A stretch of DNA of 64,000 nucleotides from Burkholderia pseudomultivorans (GTDB lineage Bacteria; Pseudomonadota; Gammaproteobacteria; Burkholderiales; Burkholderiaceae), in NCBI RefSeq assembly GCF_001718415.1, contig NZ_CP013378.1:1674001-1738000 (forward strand). The letters run 5' to 3'. Both the position numbers and the translations under genes were made by a program. The notes below the pieces were generated by a model. It was not told where the DNA came from and ran no database searches. It worked only from the letters and a program-made list of their open reading frames with translations. Within the stretch, counting starts at the first letter, position 1; each line of letters starts with the position of its first letter. This document shows, one piece after another, positions 51,197-63,828 of the stretch.

Positions 51197-51390
51197 CGAG
51201 GCTTTCTTCGGGCGCGCACGCGCGCGGACGTTGCCGCCGATTGTACCCGCGCCGGCCTGCCTGCGCGCGGCTTTCGGGGCGCAATTCGGGGCGCAACATG
51301 GGCGCCGGCACGGGCATCCGTCCGGGCGCGGGCCCCTGCATCGGCATGCGGCGGCCGTCCGGCCGCAACGCAGGCGCGCGCCTCCCCGCG

Positions 51391-51399
51391 TGCTAAAAT
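51391..51399 (+). promoter_or_regulatory. Extended -10 promoter of secA
   Basis: TGCTAAAAT is an extended -10 (TGn plus TAAAAT) without a recognisable -35. It would give a leader RNA of roughly 95 bases before the secA ATG, including a GC hairpin at 51450-51466. The leader contains no SecM-like ORF. Confidence 0.5.
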
Positions 51400-51499
51400 T
51401 CACCGTTTGAGTCCACTAATTCGCTAAGCCGCCGAGGCTCGGGCGTCGGGGCGCGCAACACGCGCCGGGCGCCGGTGCTGCGACGCAGGATCCGATCCG

Positions 51500-54301
<2,802 letters not shown>

Positions 54302-54402
54302 TCGGATGCGGCGCGCGCCACGCGCGCCGCGTCGCTTGCAGCTTCGCGTGAGCGAGGTGAGTTGCGGCGGCCCGCATGTGCGGCCGCCGGTTCTTCAAAT
54401 CG

Positions 54403-54425
54403 ATGCCGGCACGCGCCGGCATTTT
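54403..54425 (+). terminator. secA terminator
   Basis: ATGCCGGC (54403-54410), loop ACGC, GCCGGCAT (54415-54422), then TTTT. A GC-rich hairpin (GGCGGCC/GGCCGCC) precedes it. It ends 20 bp before the argJ ATG. Confidence 0.75.
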
Positions 54426-54445
54426 CCATCCGGCAGGTGTGCCCC

Positions 54446-55687
54446 ATGGCTGTCAATTTTCCGTCGATCGATCCCGCCCAACTGCATCCCGTCGCCGGCG
54501 TCACGCTCGGCTGGGCAGAAGCGAACATCCGCAAGCCGAATCGCAAGGACGTGCTGGTCATTTCCGTCGACGAAAGCGCGACGGTCGCCGGCGTATTCAC
54601 CGAGAACCGCTTCTGCGCCGCGCCGGTGACGGTGTGCCGCGAGCACCTCGCGAAGGTGCGCGCAGGCGGCCCCGGCATTCGCGCGCTCGTCGTGAACACC
54701 GGCAATGCGAATGCAGGCACCGGCGAGCCGGGTCTCGTGAACGCACGCGAAACCTGCGCGGAACTCGCGCGCCTCGCGGGCATCGAGGCCTCGCAGGTGC
54801 TGCCGTTCTCGACCGGCGTGATCCTCGAGCCGCTGCCGATCGACCGCCTGAAGGCCGGCCTGCCGGCCGCGCTCGCGAACCGCAAGGCCGCGAACTGGTA
54901 CGACGCCGCGCAGGCGATCATGACGACCGACACGCTGCCGAAGGCCGCGTCGCGCCAGGTGACGATCGACGGCCACACGGTCACGCTGACGGGCATCAGC
55001 AAGGGCGCCGGCATGATCAAGCCGAACATGGCGACCATGCTCGGCTTCCTCGCGTTCGACGCGACGGTGGCGCAACCGGTGCTCGACGTGCTCGTGAAGG
55101 AAGTGGCCGACCGCTCGTTCAACTGCATCACGATCGACGGCGACACCTCGACGAACGACTCGTTCATGCTGATCGCGTCGGGCAAGAGCGCGCTGCCTGC
55201 GATCACGTCGACCGATTCGCCCGCGTATGCGGCGCTGCGCGACGCGGTGACCGAACTCGCGCAGGTGCTGTCGCAGCTGATCGTGCGCGACGGCGAAGGC
55301 GCGACGAAATTCATGACGGTGCAGGTCGAAGGCGGCCGCAACGTCGCCGAATGCCGGCAGATTGCGTATGCGATCGGTCATTCGCCGCTCGTGAAGACGG
55401 CGTTCTACGCATCGGACCCCAACCTCGGCCGGATTCTCGCGGCGATCGGCTACGCGGGCGTCGCGGATCTCGACGTCGGCAGCATCGATCTCTATCTCGA
55501 CGACGTGCTGGTCGCGAAGGCGGGCGGCCGCAATCCGGCCTATCTGGAAGAGGACGGCCAGCGCGTGATGAAGCAGAGCGAAATCACGATTCGCGTGCTG
55601 CTCGGCCGCGGCGACGCGCAGGCGACCGTCTGGACGTGCGATCTGTCGCACGATTACGTGAGCATCAACGCGGACTACCGCTCCTGA
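54446..55687 (+). CDS. argJ: Bifunctional ornithine acetyltransferase / N-acetylglutamate synthase
   Basis: A 413-aa self-cleaving enzyme of the cyclic arginine pathway, which transfers acetyl from N-acetylornithine to glutamate. The autoproteolysis site is between A196 and T197 in [11 protein letters not shown]; the new N-terminal threonine is the nucleophile. NTGNANAGTG and DGEGATKF complete the active site. The ATG at 54446 ([18 protein letters not shown]) lacks a strong Shine-Dalgarno sequence but matches the family. 19 bp precede the DUF815 gene, suggesting one transcription unit with it and mutT. Confidence 0.96.
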   Translation: MAVNFPSIDPAQLHPVAGVTLGWAEANIRKPNRKDVLVISVDESATVAGVFTENRFCAAPVTVCREHLAKVRAGGPGIRALVVNTGNANAGTGEPGLVNARETCAELARLAGIEASQVLPFSTGVILEPLPIDRLKAGLPAALANRKAANWYDAAQAIMTTDTLPKAASRQVTIDGHTVTLTGISKGAGMIKPNMATMLGFLAFDATVAQPVLDVLVKEVADRSFNCITIDGDTSTNDSFMLIASGKSALPAITSTDSPAYAALRDAVTELAQVLSQLIVRDGEGATKFMTVQVEGGRNVAECRQIAYAIGHSPLVKTAFYASDPNLGRILAAIGYAGVADLDVGSIDLYLDDVLVAKAGGRNPAYLEEDGQRVMKQSEITIRVLLGRGDAQATVWTCDLSHDYVSINADYRS

Positions 55688-55706
55688 TCGGGAGCGCTCG
55701 AACGAT

Positions 55707-56576
55707 ATGGACAAGCTTGAACAGTTTCTGACGCGCGCGGAGGCGCTGCTCGCTCGTCTCGAGGCGGTGCTGCCGCCGGCGCCGGCCGCGGTCGACTGGG
55801 ATGCCGCACACGCGTTCCGCTGGCGCAAGCGCCAGGGGCGCGGCTATCTGCAGGCGGTGCCGGCCACCTCGTCGATCACGCTCGGCGACCTGCACAACAT
55901 CGATCGCCAGAAAGGGCTGATCGAGCAGAACACGCGGCAGTTCGTGCAACGCAAGCCGGCGAACAACGTGCTGCTGACCGGCGCGCGCGGCACCGGCAAG
56001 TCGTCGCTGATCAAGGCGTGTCTGAACGCGTACGCGAACGACGGACTGCGGCTGATCGAAGTCGACAAGGACGACCTGCACGATCTCGGCGACATCGTCG
56101 ACCTGATCTCGCAGCGTCCCGAGCGTTTCATCGTGTTCTGCGACGACCTGTCGTTCGAGGACGGCGAATCGGGCTACAAGGCGCTGAAGGTGGCGCTCGA
56201 CGGCTCGATCGCCGCGCAGTCGGACAATGTGCTGATCTATGCAACGTCGAACCGCCGCCATCTGCTGCCCGAGTACATGAGCGACAACGAGTCGTACAAG
56301 CATCTGCCCGACGGCGAGATCCATCCGGGCGAGGTGGTCGAGGAGAAGATCTCGCTGTCGGAGCGCTTCGGCCTCTGGGTCAGCTTCTATCCGTTCAAGC
56401 AGGACGACTACCTCGACATCGTCGCGCACTGGCTGCGCCACTTCGGTTGCGCGGACGCCGAGATCGAGACCGCGCGCGGCGACGCGCTCGTGTGGGCGCT
56501 CGAACGCGGTTCGCGTTCGGGGCGCGTCGCGTGGCAGTTCGCGCGCGACTGGTCGGGCCGCAAGGAGCAGGCATGA
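55707..56576 (+). CDS. DUF815 AAA-type ATPase
   Basis: A 289-aa P-loop protein. Walker A is TGARGTGKSSLIKA (near residue 95); Walker B-like acidic residues are in FIVFCDDLSFEDGE; a sensor-like ATSNRRHLLPEYM follows. DUF815 proteins resemble AAA+ ATPases and are widely conserved beside argJ and mutT in betaproteobacteria, but have no established function. No transmembrane segments. Its stop overlaps the mutT start by four bases, implying coupled translation. I can say only that it is an ATPase-like protein. Confidence 0.85.
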   Translation: MDKLEQFLTRAEALLARLEAVLPPAPAAVDWDAAHAFRWRKRQGRGYLQAVPATSSITLGDLHNIDRQKGLIEQNTRQFVQRKPANNVLLTGARGTGKSSLIKACLNAYANDGLRLIEVDKDDLHDLGDIVDLISQRPERFIVFCDDLSFEDGESGYKALKVALDGSIAAQSDNVLIYATSNRRHLLPEYMSDNESYKHLPDGEIHPGEVVEEKISLSERFGLWVSFYPFKQDDYLDIVAHWLRHFGCADAEIETARGDALVWALERGSRSGRVAWQFARDWSGRKEQA

Positions 56577-57016
56577 GCGCGGATCTGGCAGCGGGCGCGG
56601 TGCGCGCGCCGGACGGCCGCAAGGTGACGGAAGTCGCGGTCGGCGTGATGGTGCAGCCCGACGGCCGGTACCTGCTCGCGCAGCGTCTGCAGGGCAAGCC
56701 GTACGAAGGCTACTGGGAGTTTCCGGGCGGCAAGCTCGAAGCCGGGGAAAGCGTCGAGGACGCGCTCGCGCGCGAACTGCACGAGGAACTCGGCATCGTG
56801 GTCACGGCCAGCCATCGCTGGCACACGCTCGAGCACGATTATCCGCACGCTTATGTGCGGCTCTATTTCTGCAAGGTGACGGGCTGGACGGGCGAGCCGC
56901 ACAGCAAGGAAGGGCAGGCGTTCGTCTGGCAGCAACTGCCGGTCGACGTCGCGCCGCTGCTGCCGGCCGCGCTGCCGGTGCTCGAATTGCTCGAGAAGGA
57001 AGCGGCGTCGCGCTGA
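56573..57016 (+). CDS. mutT: 8-oxo-dGTP diphosphatase, Nudix family
   Basis: A 147-aa Nudix hydrolase. The Nudix box runs from GGKLEAGESVEDALARELHE to EELGI (near residues 45-67), and the EVAVGVMVQPDGRYLLAQR start and YWEFPGG are typical of MutT. It would remove oxidised dGTP from the nucleotide pool and so prevent A-C mutations. The ATG at 56573 overlaps the DUF815 stop. This short form lacks the fused thiamine-phosphate synthase domain of some relatives. Confidence 0.92.
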   Translation: MSADLAAGAVRAPDGRKVTEVAVGVMVQPDGRYLLAQRLQGKPYEGYWEFPGGKLEAGESVEDALARELHEELGIVVTASHRWHTLEHDYPHAYVRLYFCKVTGWTGEPHSKEGQAFVWQQLPVDVAPLLPAALPVLELLEKEAASR

Positions 57017-57028
57017 CGCCGCCATGGT

Positions 57029-57052
57029 CGGCCCGCCGGGAAAAGCGGGCCG
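57029..57052. terminator. Hairpin between convergent mutT and yacG
   Basis: CGGCCCGC (57029-57036), loop CGGGAAAA, GCGGGCCG (57045-57052). The stem is strong but no T run follows, so terminator function is tentative. Confidence 0.45.
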
Positions 57053-57087
57053 CATCGATATCGCAAGCGGGCGGCGTGGCGTGCCGC

Positions 57088-57285
57088 TCAGCTGTCGCGG
57101 CGGTCGTCCGTGCCGTCTTCGTCGGACAGCGGCGCGTCGTCCGAGCCGCCGATCCGGTACTTTTCGGCGGCCCATGCGCCGAGGTCGAGCTGCTTGCAGC
57201 GGGCGGAACAGAACGGACGAAACTGATTCTCAGGCGTCCAGCGCACGGGTTTGCCGCACGACGGACATTTCACAACGGTAGTCAT
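57088..57285 (-). CDS. yacG: DNA gyrase inhibitor YacG
   Basis: A 65-aa zinc-finger protein with four cysteines, CPSCGK and FCSARCKQ, and the conserved [12 protein letters not shown]. YacG binds the GyrB C-terminal region and inhibits gyrase in E. coli. The ATG at 57285 ([14 protein letters not shown]) is chosen over one seven codons upstream because the zinc motif normally starts at once. The acidic tail ([12 protein letters not shown]) is longer than a bare finger. It lies downstream of zapD, the conserved pilBCD-coaE-zapD-yacG order. Confidence 0.93.
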   Translation of the reverse strand: MTTVVKCPSCGKPVRWTPENQFRPFCSARCKQLDLGAWAAEKYRIGGSDDAPLSDEDGTDDRRDS

Positions 57286-57313
57286 ACGAAAGCGTCGATT
57301 CGGCACGCGGCCG

Positions 57314-58120
<807 letters not shown>

Positions 58121-58178
58121 TCACACTCTACCCTAGCAACGCGCCAATTTCGTACACCATCACGAATGTTCGCGGTGA

Positions 58179-58787
58179 TCAGCGCGCGCGCGTCGCGCAG
58201 TCGAGATAGCGCCGGTGCAGCACATCGACCTGCGCGGCCAGTTCGTCGGGTGTCGCCGCATCGTTGACGATCACGTCGTCCGCTGCCGCGAGGCGGGCCT
58301 CGCGCGTCGCCTGCCGCGCGATGATCGCCTCGACCTGTTCGCGGGTGAAACCGTTGCGCCGCATCACGCGGGCAATCTGGGTCTCGACCGGACAGTCGAC
58401 GACCAGCACGCGATCGGCGCGCGTTTTCCAGTTGCCCGATTCGACGAGCAGCGGCACGACGTAGATCACGTACGCACCCCGCGCTTCGCGGGCTTCGCGA
58501 TCGGTTTCCGCGCGGATCAGCGGATGCGTGATCGCTTCGAGGCGGCGGCGCGCATCGTCGTCGCTGAAGATCAGCGTACGCATTCTTGCGCGGTCGAGCG
58601 AGCCGTCGGCCGCAACGAAATCCGGGCCGAACGCCTGTTCGATCGCGGGCATCGCGAGACCGCCCGGCGCGGTAATACGGTGCGCGATCAGGTCGGTATC
58701 GACGAGCGTCGCGCCGCGCGCGGCGAACAGATCGGCGACGGTCGTCTTGCCGCTGCCGATGCCGCCGGTGAGTCCCACTGAAAACAT
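58179..58787 (-). CDS. coaE: Dephospho-CoA kinase
   Basis: A 202-aa P-loop kinase for the last step of coenzyme A synthesis. The P-loop is [17 protein letters not shown] near the start; the CoA-binding [10 protein letters not shown] and VVPLLVESG segments and the lid [16 protein letters not shown] are conserved. The ATG at 58787 (MFSVGLTGG) is chosen over far upstream codons inside pilD. It lies 4 bp after pilD. Clustering with pilD and zapD is conserved across proteobacteria without known functional reason. Confidence 0.95.
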   Translation of the reverse strand: MFSVGLTGGIGSGKTTVADLFAARGATLVDTDLIAHRITAPGGLAMPAIEQAFGPDFVAADGSLDRARMRTLIFSDDDARRRLEAITHPLIRAETDREAREARGAYVIYVVPLLVESGNWKTRADRVLVVDCPVETQIARVMRRNGFTREQVEAIIARQATREARLAAADDVIVNDAATPDELAAQVDVLHRRYLDCATRAR

Positions 58788-58791
58788 GGTG

Positions 58792-59694
58792 TCAGCCTCC
58801 GAGCGCGGAATAGAAAGGGGTGCCGAAAAACAGCGTCGCGACGCCGCCTGCCGCGAGGAACGGCCCGAACGGGATCGGCTCCTCGAAGCGCATCCGGCCG
58901 CGCCAGGTTGCGAGCAGCCCGACGATCGCACCCGTCACGGCGGCGAACAGCACGACCTGCGGCAGTGCGGCCCAGCCCATCCATGCGCCAAGCGCGGCGA
59001 GCAGCTTCAGGTCGCCGAAGCCGATCCCCTCGATGCCGCGCAGCCACTTGAACAGCCAGTAGATCGACCACAGGAACAGATAGCCGGCCATTGCGCCGAT
59101 CACGGCCGAACGCAGCGACGTCAGCGTGTCGGCGAGATTCAGCGCGAGGCCGGCCCAGAGCAGCGGCAAGGTCATCGAGTCGGGCAGGTAGCCGGTGCGG
59201 ATGTCGATCGCGCTCATCGCGAGCAGCGCCGCGCATAGCCCGAATACCGCGAGCGCCGTGCCGGTGGGACCGAATGTTGCGAGCGCGCCGGCCGCGAGCA
59301 CTCCGCCCGCGAGTTCGACGAACGGATAGCGAAGGCCGATCGCGTGGCCGCATTGCCGGCAGCGACCGCGCAACAGCAGGTAGCTGACGAGCGGGATGTT
59401 TTCCCATGCACGCAGCACGTGGCCGCAATGCGGGCATGCGCTGCGCGGACGGCACAGGTCGTAGCGCGGCGGATAGCCGTCGTCGGGCGTGTCGGCGCTG
59501 CCCGTCGCTTCCGCGATTTCGGCCTGCCACGCGCGCTGCATCATCACCGGCAGCCGGTGCACGACCACGTTCACGAAGCTGCCGACGCACAGGCCGAGCA
59601 CGACGGCGAACGCATACTGCGCGACAGGCGGCAGCATCGCCAGTGCGAGCAGCGCGTTCGCGGGCGAGTCGGGGGCGGCGTACAGGGGCGTCAT
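58792..59694 (-). CDS. pilD: Prepilin peptidase / N-methyltransferase
   Basis: A 300-aa polytopic membrane aspartic protease (A24 family) that cleaves and N-methylates type IV prepilins and type II pseudopilins. The cytoplasmic zinc loop has two pairs of cysteines, CPHCGH and CRQCGH. The catalytic aspartates are in [12 protein letters not shown] and the GxGD motif [10 protein letters not shown]. About eight transmembrane helices. It is the third gene of the leftward pilB-pilC-pilD row, 44 bp after pilC. It may also serve type II secretion pseudopilins made elsewhere. Confidence 0.94.
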   Translation of the reverse strand: MTPLYAAPDSPANALLALAMLPPVAQYAFAVVLGLCVGSFVNVVVHRLPVMMQRAWQAEIAEATGSADTPDDGYPPRYDLCRPRSACPHCGHVLRAWENIPLVSYLLLRGRCRQCGHAIGLRYPFVELAGGVLAAGALATFGPTGTALAVFGLCAALLAMSAIDIRTGYLPDSMTLPLLWAGLALNLADTLTSLRSAVIGAMAGYLFLWSIYWLFKWLRGIEGIGFGDLKLLAALGAWMGWAALPQVVLFAAVTGAIVGLLATWRGRMRFEEPIPFGPFLAAGGVATLFFGTPFYSALGG

Positions 59695-59738
59695 GAGGCT
59701 CGGGGTTCGGACTTAAAGGCGACAGATTCGTTGCGATG

Positions 59739-60944
59739 CTACACCACGTTGCCGAGCTGAAGGATGGGCAGATACATCGCGATCACGAGCCCGCCGACGA
59801 GTGCGCCGAGCACGATCACGATCAGCGGCTCGCCGAGCGCGGCAAGCGTATCGAGGCGGGCATCGAGCTGCCGTTCGCCCAGCGCGGCGATATCGGCGAG
59901 CATCGTGTCGAGCGCGCCGGTTTCCTCGGCGACGGCAATCGGCTGCACGACGTCGTCCGGAAAGCAGCCGGCCGCCTGCATCGCGTCCGCGAGACGCGCG
60001 CCGCGCAACACGCGTGCCGCGATCTGCGCGGTGGCCCGCTCGAACACCGGGTGGCCGGCCGTGCGCTCGAGGGTCGCGAACGCATCGGCGAGCGGCACGC
60101 CGGCGCCGAGCAGGGTCGCGAGCGAGCGGCACCAGCGCGCGGCCGCGAACCGCGCGAGCGTATCGCCGACGAACGGCGCGGCCAGCATGCAGCGGGCGAG
60201 CGCGTATCGCAGCGAGGGCCGAAGCCGCGCGGCCTGCTGCACGGCGAGCGCGGCCGCGGCGATCAAAGCGGCCGCTGCGCCGCCCCAGGCCGACAGCGCG
60301 GAAGACAGGGCGAGCAACGCGCGCGTCGGCGCCGGCAGCGCGGTGCCGAAGCCGTCGAAGATCTGCCGGAACGTCGGCACGACCCACACCATCAGCGCGG
60401 CCGAGATCGCCAGCGCAAACAGGATGACTGCGGCCGGATAGGCGAGCGCCGCGCGCAGCTTGCGCCACTGCGCGTCCGCACGCTCGCGGTGCTCGGCGAG
60501 TCGGGTCAATACCGCGCCCAGTGCGCCCGATGCTTCGCCGACCTCGATCAGCTGACGATACAGCGTGCCGAATTGCTGCGGGTAGCGCGCGAGTGCGGCG
60601 GCGAAGCGCTGGCCGCCGCCGATCTCGCGCGCGAGGCCCGCGGCGATGCGCGGCAGGCCGTCGCGCGCGCGCGTGCGGGCGAGCATGTCGAGCGACGGCG
60701 CGAGCGGCAGCCCCGCCTGCAGCAGGCTCGCGAGCTGACGCGTGAAGCGCGTGACGTCGCGTGCGCGCGCGGTCGGTGCGCGCGCCGGCCCGCGCGCGTC
60801 GAGCGACAGCACCGCGATGCCGTCGCGGGCGAGCGCCGCGCGGGCGGCTGCGGCATCGAACGCGATGACGGTGCCGCGACGCAGCGTGCCGTCGCGGCGA
60901 CGGCCGCGCCACGCGAAGCGGGTTTCGCGAGGCGGCGTGCTCAT
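59739..60944 (-). CDS. pilC: Type IV pilus / type II secretion inner-membrane platform protein PilC
   Basis: A 401-aa GspF-family protein with two repeated GspF cytoplasmic domains (first around FTRQLASLLQAGLPLAPSLD, second around RSLATLLGAGVPLADAF) and three transmembrane helices. It anchors the assembly ATPase to the membrane. The ATG at 60944 (MSTPPRETRFAWRGR) overlaps the pilB stop by four bases; longer in-frame extensions lie inside pilB. No pilin or secretin gene accompanies it here, so type IV pilus and type II use cannot be told apart by context alone; the pilD linkage favours pilus. Confidence 0.9.
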   Translation of the reverse strand: MSTPPRETRFAWRGRRRDGTLRRGTVIAFDAAAARAALARDGIAVLSLDARGPARAPTARARDVTRFTRQLASLLQAGLPLAPSLDMLARTRARDGLPRIAAGLAREIGGGQRFAAALARYPQQFGTLYRQLIEVGEASGALGAVLTRLAEHRERADAQWRKLRAALAYPAAVILFALAISAALMVWVVPTFRQIFDGFGTALPAPTRALLALSSALSAWGGAAAALIAAAALAVQQAARLRPSLRYALARCMLAAPFVGDTLARFAAARWCRSLATLLGAGVPLADAFATLERTAGHPVFERATAQIAARVLRGARLADAMQAAGCFPDDVVQPIAVAEETGALDTMLADIAALGERQLDARLDTLAALGEPLIVIVLGALVGGLVIAMYLPILQLGNVV

Positions 60945-62338
60945 GCGTCCGGTGTCGCGGCCAGTGCTTCCGCGAGGCTCGTCGTTCCGTCGCGCACGCG
61001 CGCGAGCGCCGCGTCGCGCAGCGTGCGCACGCCTTCGGCGCTCGCGCATCGCGCGAGTTCGCCGACGCTGGCGCGCGCGACGATGCGCTCAGCCAGTCGC
61101 GGCGAAACCGGCATCGTCTGATGCAGGCCGATGCGGCCGCGATAGCCGATTCCGTGACACGCGGGGCAGCCGCGCGCGACGAACGGTCGCCATCCCGATT
61201 CGAGCGCCGAGCCGTCGCAGCCGGCTTCGCGCAGCGCGCGCGGCGGCGCGTCCGAAGGCGTGCGGCACGCAACGCACAGGCGCCTGACGAGGCGCTGCGC
61301 GGTCACGAGGCGCAGCGCGGCCGCGAGATTGTAGGGCGCGACGCCGATGTCGAGCAGTCGTGCGACGGCGGCCGGTGCGTCGTTCGTATGCAGCGTCGAC
61401 AACACCAGATGGCCGGTTTGCGCGGCCTTGATCGCGACGTCCGCGGTTTCCGCATCGCGAATCTCGCCGACCATGATGACGTCCGGGTCCTGCCGCAGCA
61501 GCGCACGCAATGCGGTGGCGAACGTGAGCCCGGCCTTCTCGGCGACGCCGACCTGGTTGATTCCGTCGAGCTGGATCTCGGCCGGGTCCTCGACCGTGCA
61601 GACGTTGTGCGCGTCGCGATCGAGCATCTGCAGCGCGCAGTAGAGCGACAGCGTCTTGCCGCTGCCGGTCGGTCCGGTGACGAGCACGAGGCCGTGCGGC
61701 GCGCGTATCGCGGCTTCCATCGCGCGGGCCTGCTGCGCATCGAAGCCGAGGCGTTCGAGCGTGAGATCGGGCGGCAGCGTTTCGAGCCGGCGCAGCACCA
61801 GTTTTTCGCCGAACAGCGTCGGCAGCGAACTGACGCGGTAGTCGCCGCGCGTGCCGCCGTCGAGCGCGATGCGCAGCCGTCCGTCCTGCGGCAGCCGGCG
61901 TTCGGCGATGTCCATCCGCGCGAGCACCTTGATCCGCGTGACCAGTGCGTCGCGCAGGTGGGCCGGCGGCCGCGCGTGCTCGTGCAGCACGCCGTCGATG
62001 CGCACGCGAATGCGCCAGCCGGTTTCGAACGGCTCCACATGAATGTCGGAAGCGTCGCGCGCGTCTGCCGCGTGCAGCGTATCGGTCAGCAGCCGGACGG
62101 CCGGCGCATCGTCGAGCTGCGCGGCGTCGAGCGGGCGGGATGCCGCGGTATCGGAGCGAGCGGGCGGTTGCAGGTGCAACGGCGCCCCTGGAGCGGGAAA
62201 GTGCATGTGAGCCGGCGCGTCGGCCGCCTGTTGAGCGTGACCGGTCAATGGTCGCGCGTCGCGGGCGGCGCCGGCAGTCGGCCGCTCGGCCAGGTGCCCG
62301 TCAGCGGCGGGCGAGCGCCTTGGTGCGCGGTGTCGCAC
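60941..62338 (-). CDS. pilB: GspE/PilB family assembly ATPase
   Basis: A 465-aa secretion/pilus ATPase if the first ATG (62338) is used, which overlaps the CorC-like gene by 38 bp; an ATG at 62206 gives 421 aa. Walker A is GPTGSGKTLSLY, the Asp box is ASDIHVEPFE, Walker B is DPDVIMVGEIRDAETAD, and the His box is STLHTNDAPAAVARL. A tetracysteine zinc region follows (CVAC...CPAC). The N-terminal 70 residues are low-complexity Ala/Pro/His, and the usual MshEN N-domain is missing, so the protein is shorter than typical PilB (about 560 aa). Confidence 0.88.
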   Translation of the reverse strand: MRHRAPRRSPAADGHLAERPTAGAARDARPLTGHAQQAADAPAHMHFPAPGAPLHLQPPARSDTAASRPLDAAQLDDAPAVRLLTDTLHAADARDASDIHVEPFETGWRIRVRIDGVLHEHARPPAHLRDALVTRIKVLARMDIAERRLPQDGRLRIALDGGTRGDYRVSSLPTLFGEKLVLRRLETLPPDLTLERLGFDAQQARAMEAAIRAPHGLVLVTGPTGSGKTLSLYCALQMLDRDAHNVCTVEDPAEIQLDGINQVGVAEKAGLTFATALRALLRQDPDVIMVGEIRDAETADVAIKAAQTGHLVLSTLHTNDAPAAVARLLDIGVAPYNLAAALRLVTAQRLVRRLCVACRTPSDAPPRALREAGCDGSALESGWRPFVARGCPACHGIGYRGRIGLHQTMPVSPRLAERIVARASVGELARCASAEGVRTLRDAALARVRDGTTSLAEALAATPDA

Positions 62339-63599
62339 CGCGCGGCTTGAACAGCTTGACGGTGCGCACCGCCTGGTCGTCGCTGCGCATCACTTCGAGC
62401 ATCACGTCGCCGATCTTCAGGCAGACGTCGTCTTCGGGGATTTCCTCGAGGATTTCGAGGATCAGGCCGTTCAGCGTCTTCGGGCCGTCGGTCGGCAGCT
62501 TCAGGTGCAGCCAGCGGTTCAGTTCGCGCAGCGGCATGCTGGCCGCGACGATGCATTCGCCGTTTTCGTTCCAGCCGCCCGCGCGCTCGCTGCGCGGCAT
62601 CGAGGTCGTGAATTCGCCGATCAGCTCCTCGATGATGTCCTCGGGCGTGACGAGCCCTTCGAGTTCGCCGTACTCGTTGACGACCAGCGCGGTGCGTTGC
62701 CGGCTTTCCTGGAAATACTGGAGCTGCTGGACGACCGGCGTGCCCGACGGCACGTAGTACGGCTCGGCGAGCAGCGCGCGCAGCGTCTCGCGGTCGAAGT
62801 CCTGGTTGTGCAGCGCGGTCAGCGTCTTGCGCACGTGCAGCACGCCGAGCACCTTGTCGATGTCGCCCTCGTAGACGACCAGGCGGTTGTGATAGCAGGT
62901 TTCGAGCTGGCGCAGCACGTCGTCGAGCGGCGCGTGGAAATTCAGCGACTCGATCTGGCGGCGCGGCACCATCACGTCGTCGACGGTGATGTTCTCGAGG
63001 TCGAACAGGTTGAGCAGGATGCTGCGGTGCTTGGTCGGCATGAAGCTGCTCGACTCGAGCACGATGGCGCGCAGCTCGTCCGCCGACATCCGCTGGTCGC
63101 GCCCCTTCTTCGTGTTGATGCGCAGCGCCCACAGCACGCCGTTCGCGAGCGCGTTGACGAACCACACGACCGGCTTGAACACGCGCATCAGCGGCGCGAT
63201 CACGAGGCTCGCGGGCAGCGCGATGCGCTCGGGGAACGTCGCGCCGACGATCTTCGGCGCGATTTCCGCGAACACGATGATCAGGAACGCGACGATGCCG
63301 GTCGCGATCGACAGTGCGAGATTGTTACGGCCGAACGTATGCAGCGCGAGCGACGTCGTCAGGACCGGGATGATCGTGTTGAACAGGTTGTTGCCGATCA
63401 GGATCACGCTGAGCAGCAGGTCGGTCCGCGCGAGCAGGCCCTGGGTGGTCTTCGCGCCGAGCGCGCCCTGGCTGGCGAGATGCTTGAGCCGATGGCGGTT
63501 GAGCGCCATCATCGCGGTCTCGGAAATGGAAAAGAAGCTGGAACAGAGGAGAAGCAGGAAGACGGCGCCGATTTGCGCCCATAAGGGAATTTGGTCCAC
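62301..63599 (-). CDS. CNNM/CorC-HlyC family CBS-domain membrane protein
   Basis: A 432-aa protein: a DUF21 (CNNM) domain with four transmembrane helices (first AVFLLLLCSSFFSISETAMM), then two CBS domains (VMVPRRQIESLNF and YVPSGTPVVQQLQYF regions) and a C-terminal CorC_HlyC domain (DGPKTLNGLILEILEEIPEDD). Such proteins act in magnesium or cobalt efflux; older annotations as hemolysin are unsupported. The start is taken as GTG at 63599 (V/M-DQIPLWAQIG), directly before the first helix; the upstream frame is proline-rich and unlike the family. It is the first gene of the leftward row into pilB. Confidence 0.88.
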   Translation of the reverse strand: MDQIPLWAQIGAVFLLLLCSSFFSISETAMMALNRHRLKHLASQGALGAKTTQGLLARTDLLLSVILIGNNLFNTIIPVLTTSLALHTFGRNNLALSIATGIVAFLIIVFAEIAPKIVGATFPERIALPASLVIAPLMRVFKPVVWFVNALANGVLWALRINTKKGRDQRMSADELRAIVLESSSFMPTKHRSILLNLFDLENITVDDVMVPRRQIESLNFHAPLDDVLRQLETCYHNRLVVYEGDIDKVLGVLHVRKTLTALHNQDFDRETLRALLAEPYYVPSGTPVVQQLQYFQESRQRTALVVNEYGELEGLVTPEDIIEELIGEFTTSMPRSERAGGWNENGECIVAASMPLRELNRWLHLKLPTDGPKTLNGLILEILEEIPEDDVCLKIGDVMLEVMRSDDQAVRTVKLFKPRGATPRTKALARR

Positions 63600-63711
63600 G
63601 CGTCGGAAAGGGCAGTGAAGGACAGGGATGGGGGGAAATATAGCAGAGGCCGGCGGCGGGGATGTGTCGTGCCCGGCCGGGCGGATGCTGCGAACGGACA
63701 AAAAGCGGACG

Positions 63712-63744
63712 AAAAAAAACCGTGCACATCGTGCACGGTTTTTT
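63712..63744. terminator. Terminator between tRNA-Pro and the CorC-like gene
   Basis: CCGTGCAC (63720-63727), loop ATC, GTGCACGG (63731-63738), flanked by eight A and six T residues, so it works in both directions. On the minus strand it ends the tRNA-Pro transcript. Confidence 0.9.
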
Positions 63745-63751
63745 GCAAATC

Positions 63752-63828
63752 TGGTCGGGGTGAGAGGATTCGAACCTCCGGCCTCTACGTCCCGAACGTA
63801 GCGCTCTACCAGGCTAAGCTACACCCCG
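63752..63828 (-). tRNA. proK: tRNA-Pro (CGG)
   Basis: A 77-nt minus-strand cloverleaf: acceptor CGGGGTG/CACCCCG, D-loop AGCCTGGTAGAGC, anticodon loop TTCGGGA (CGG), T-loop GGTTCGAATCC, encoded CCA. A -10 like TATAGT lies at 63896-63891. The rest of the right edge (63829-64000) is AT-rich promoter DNA with no gene seen. Confidence 0.96.
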
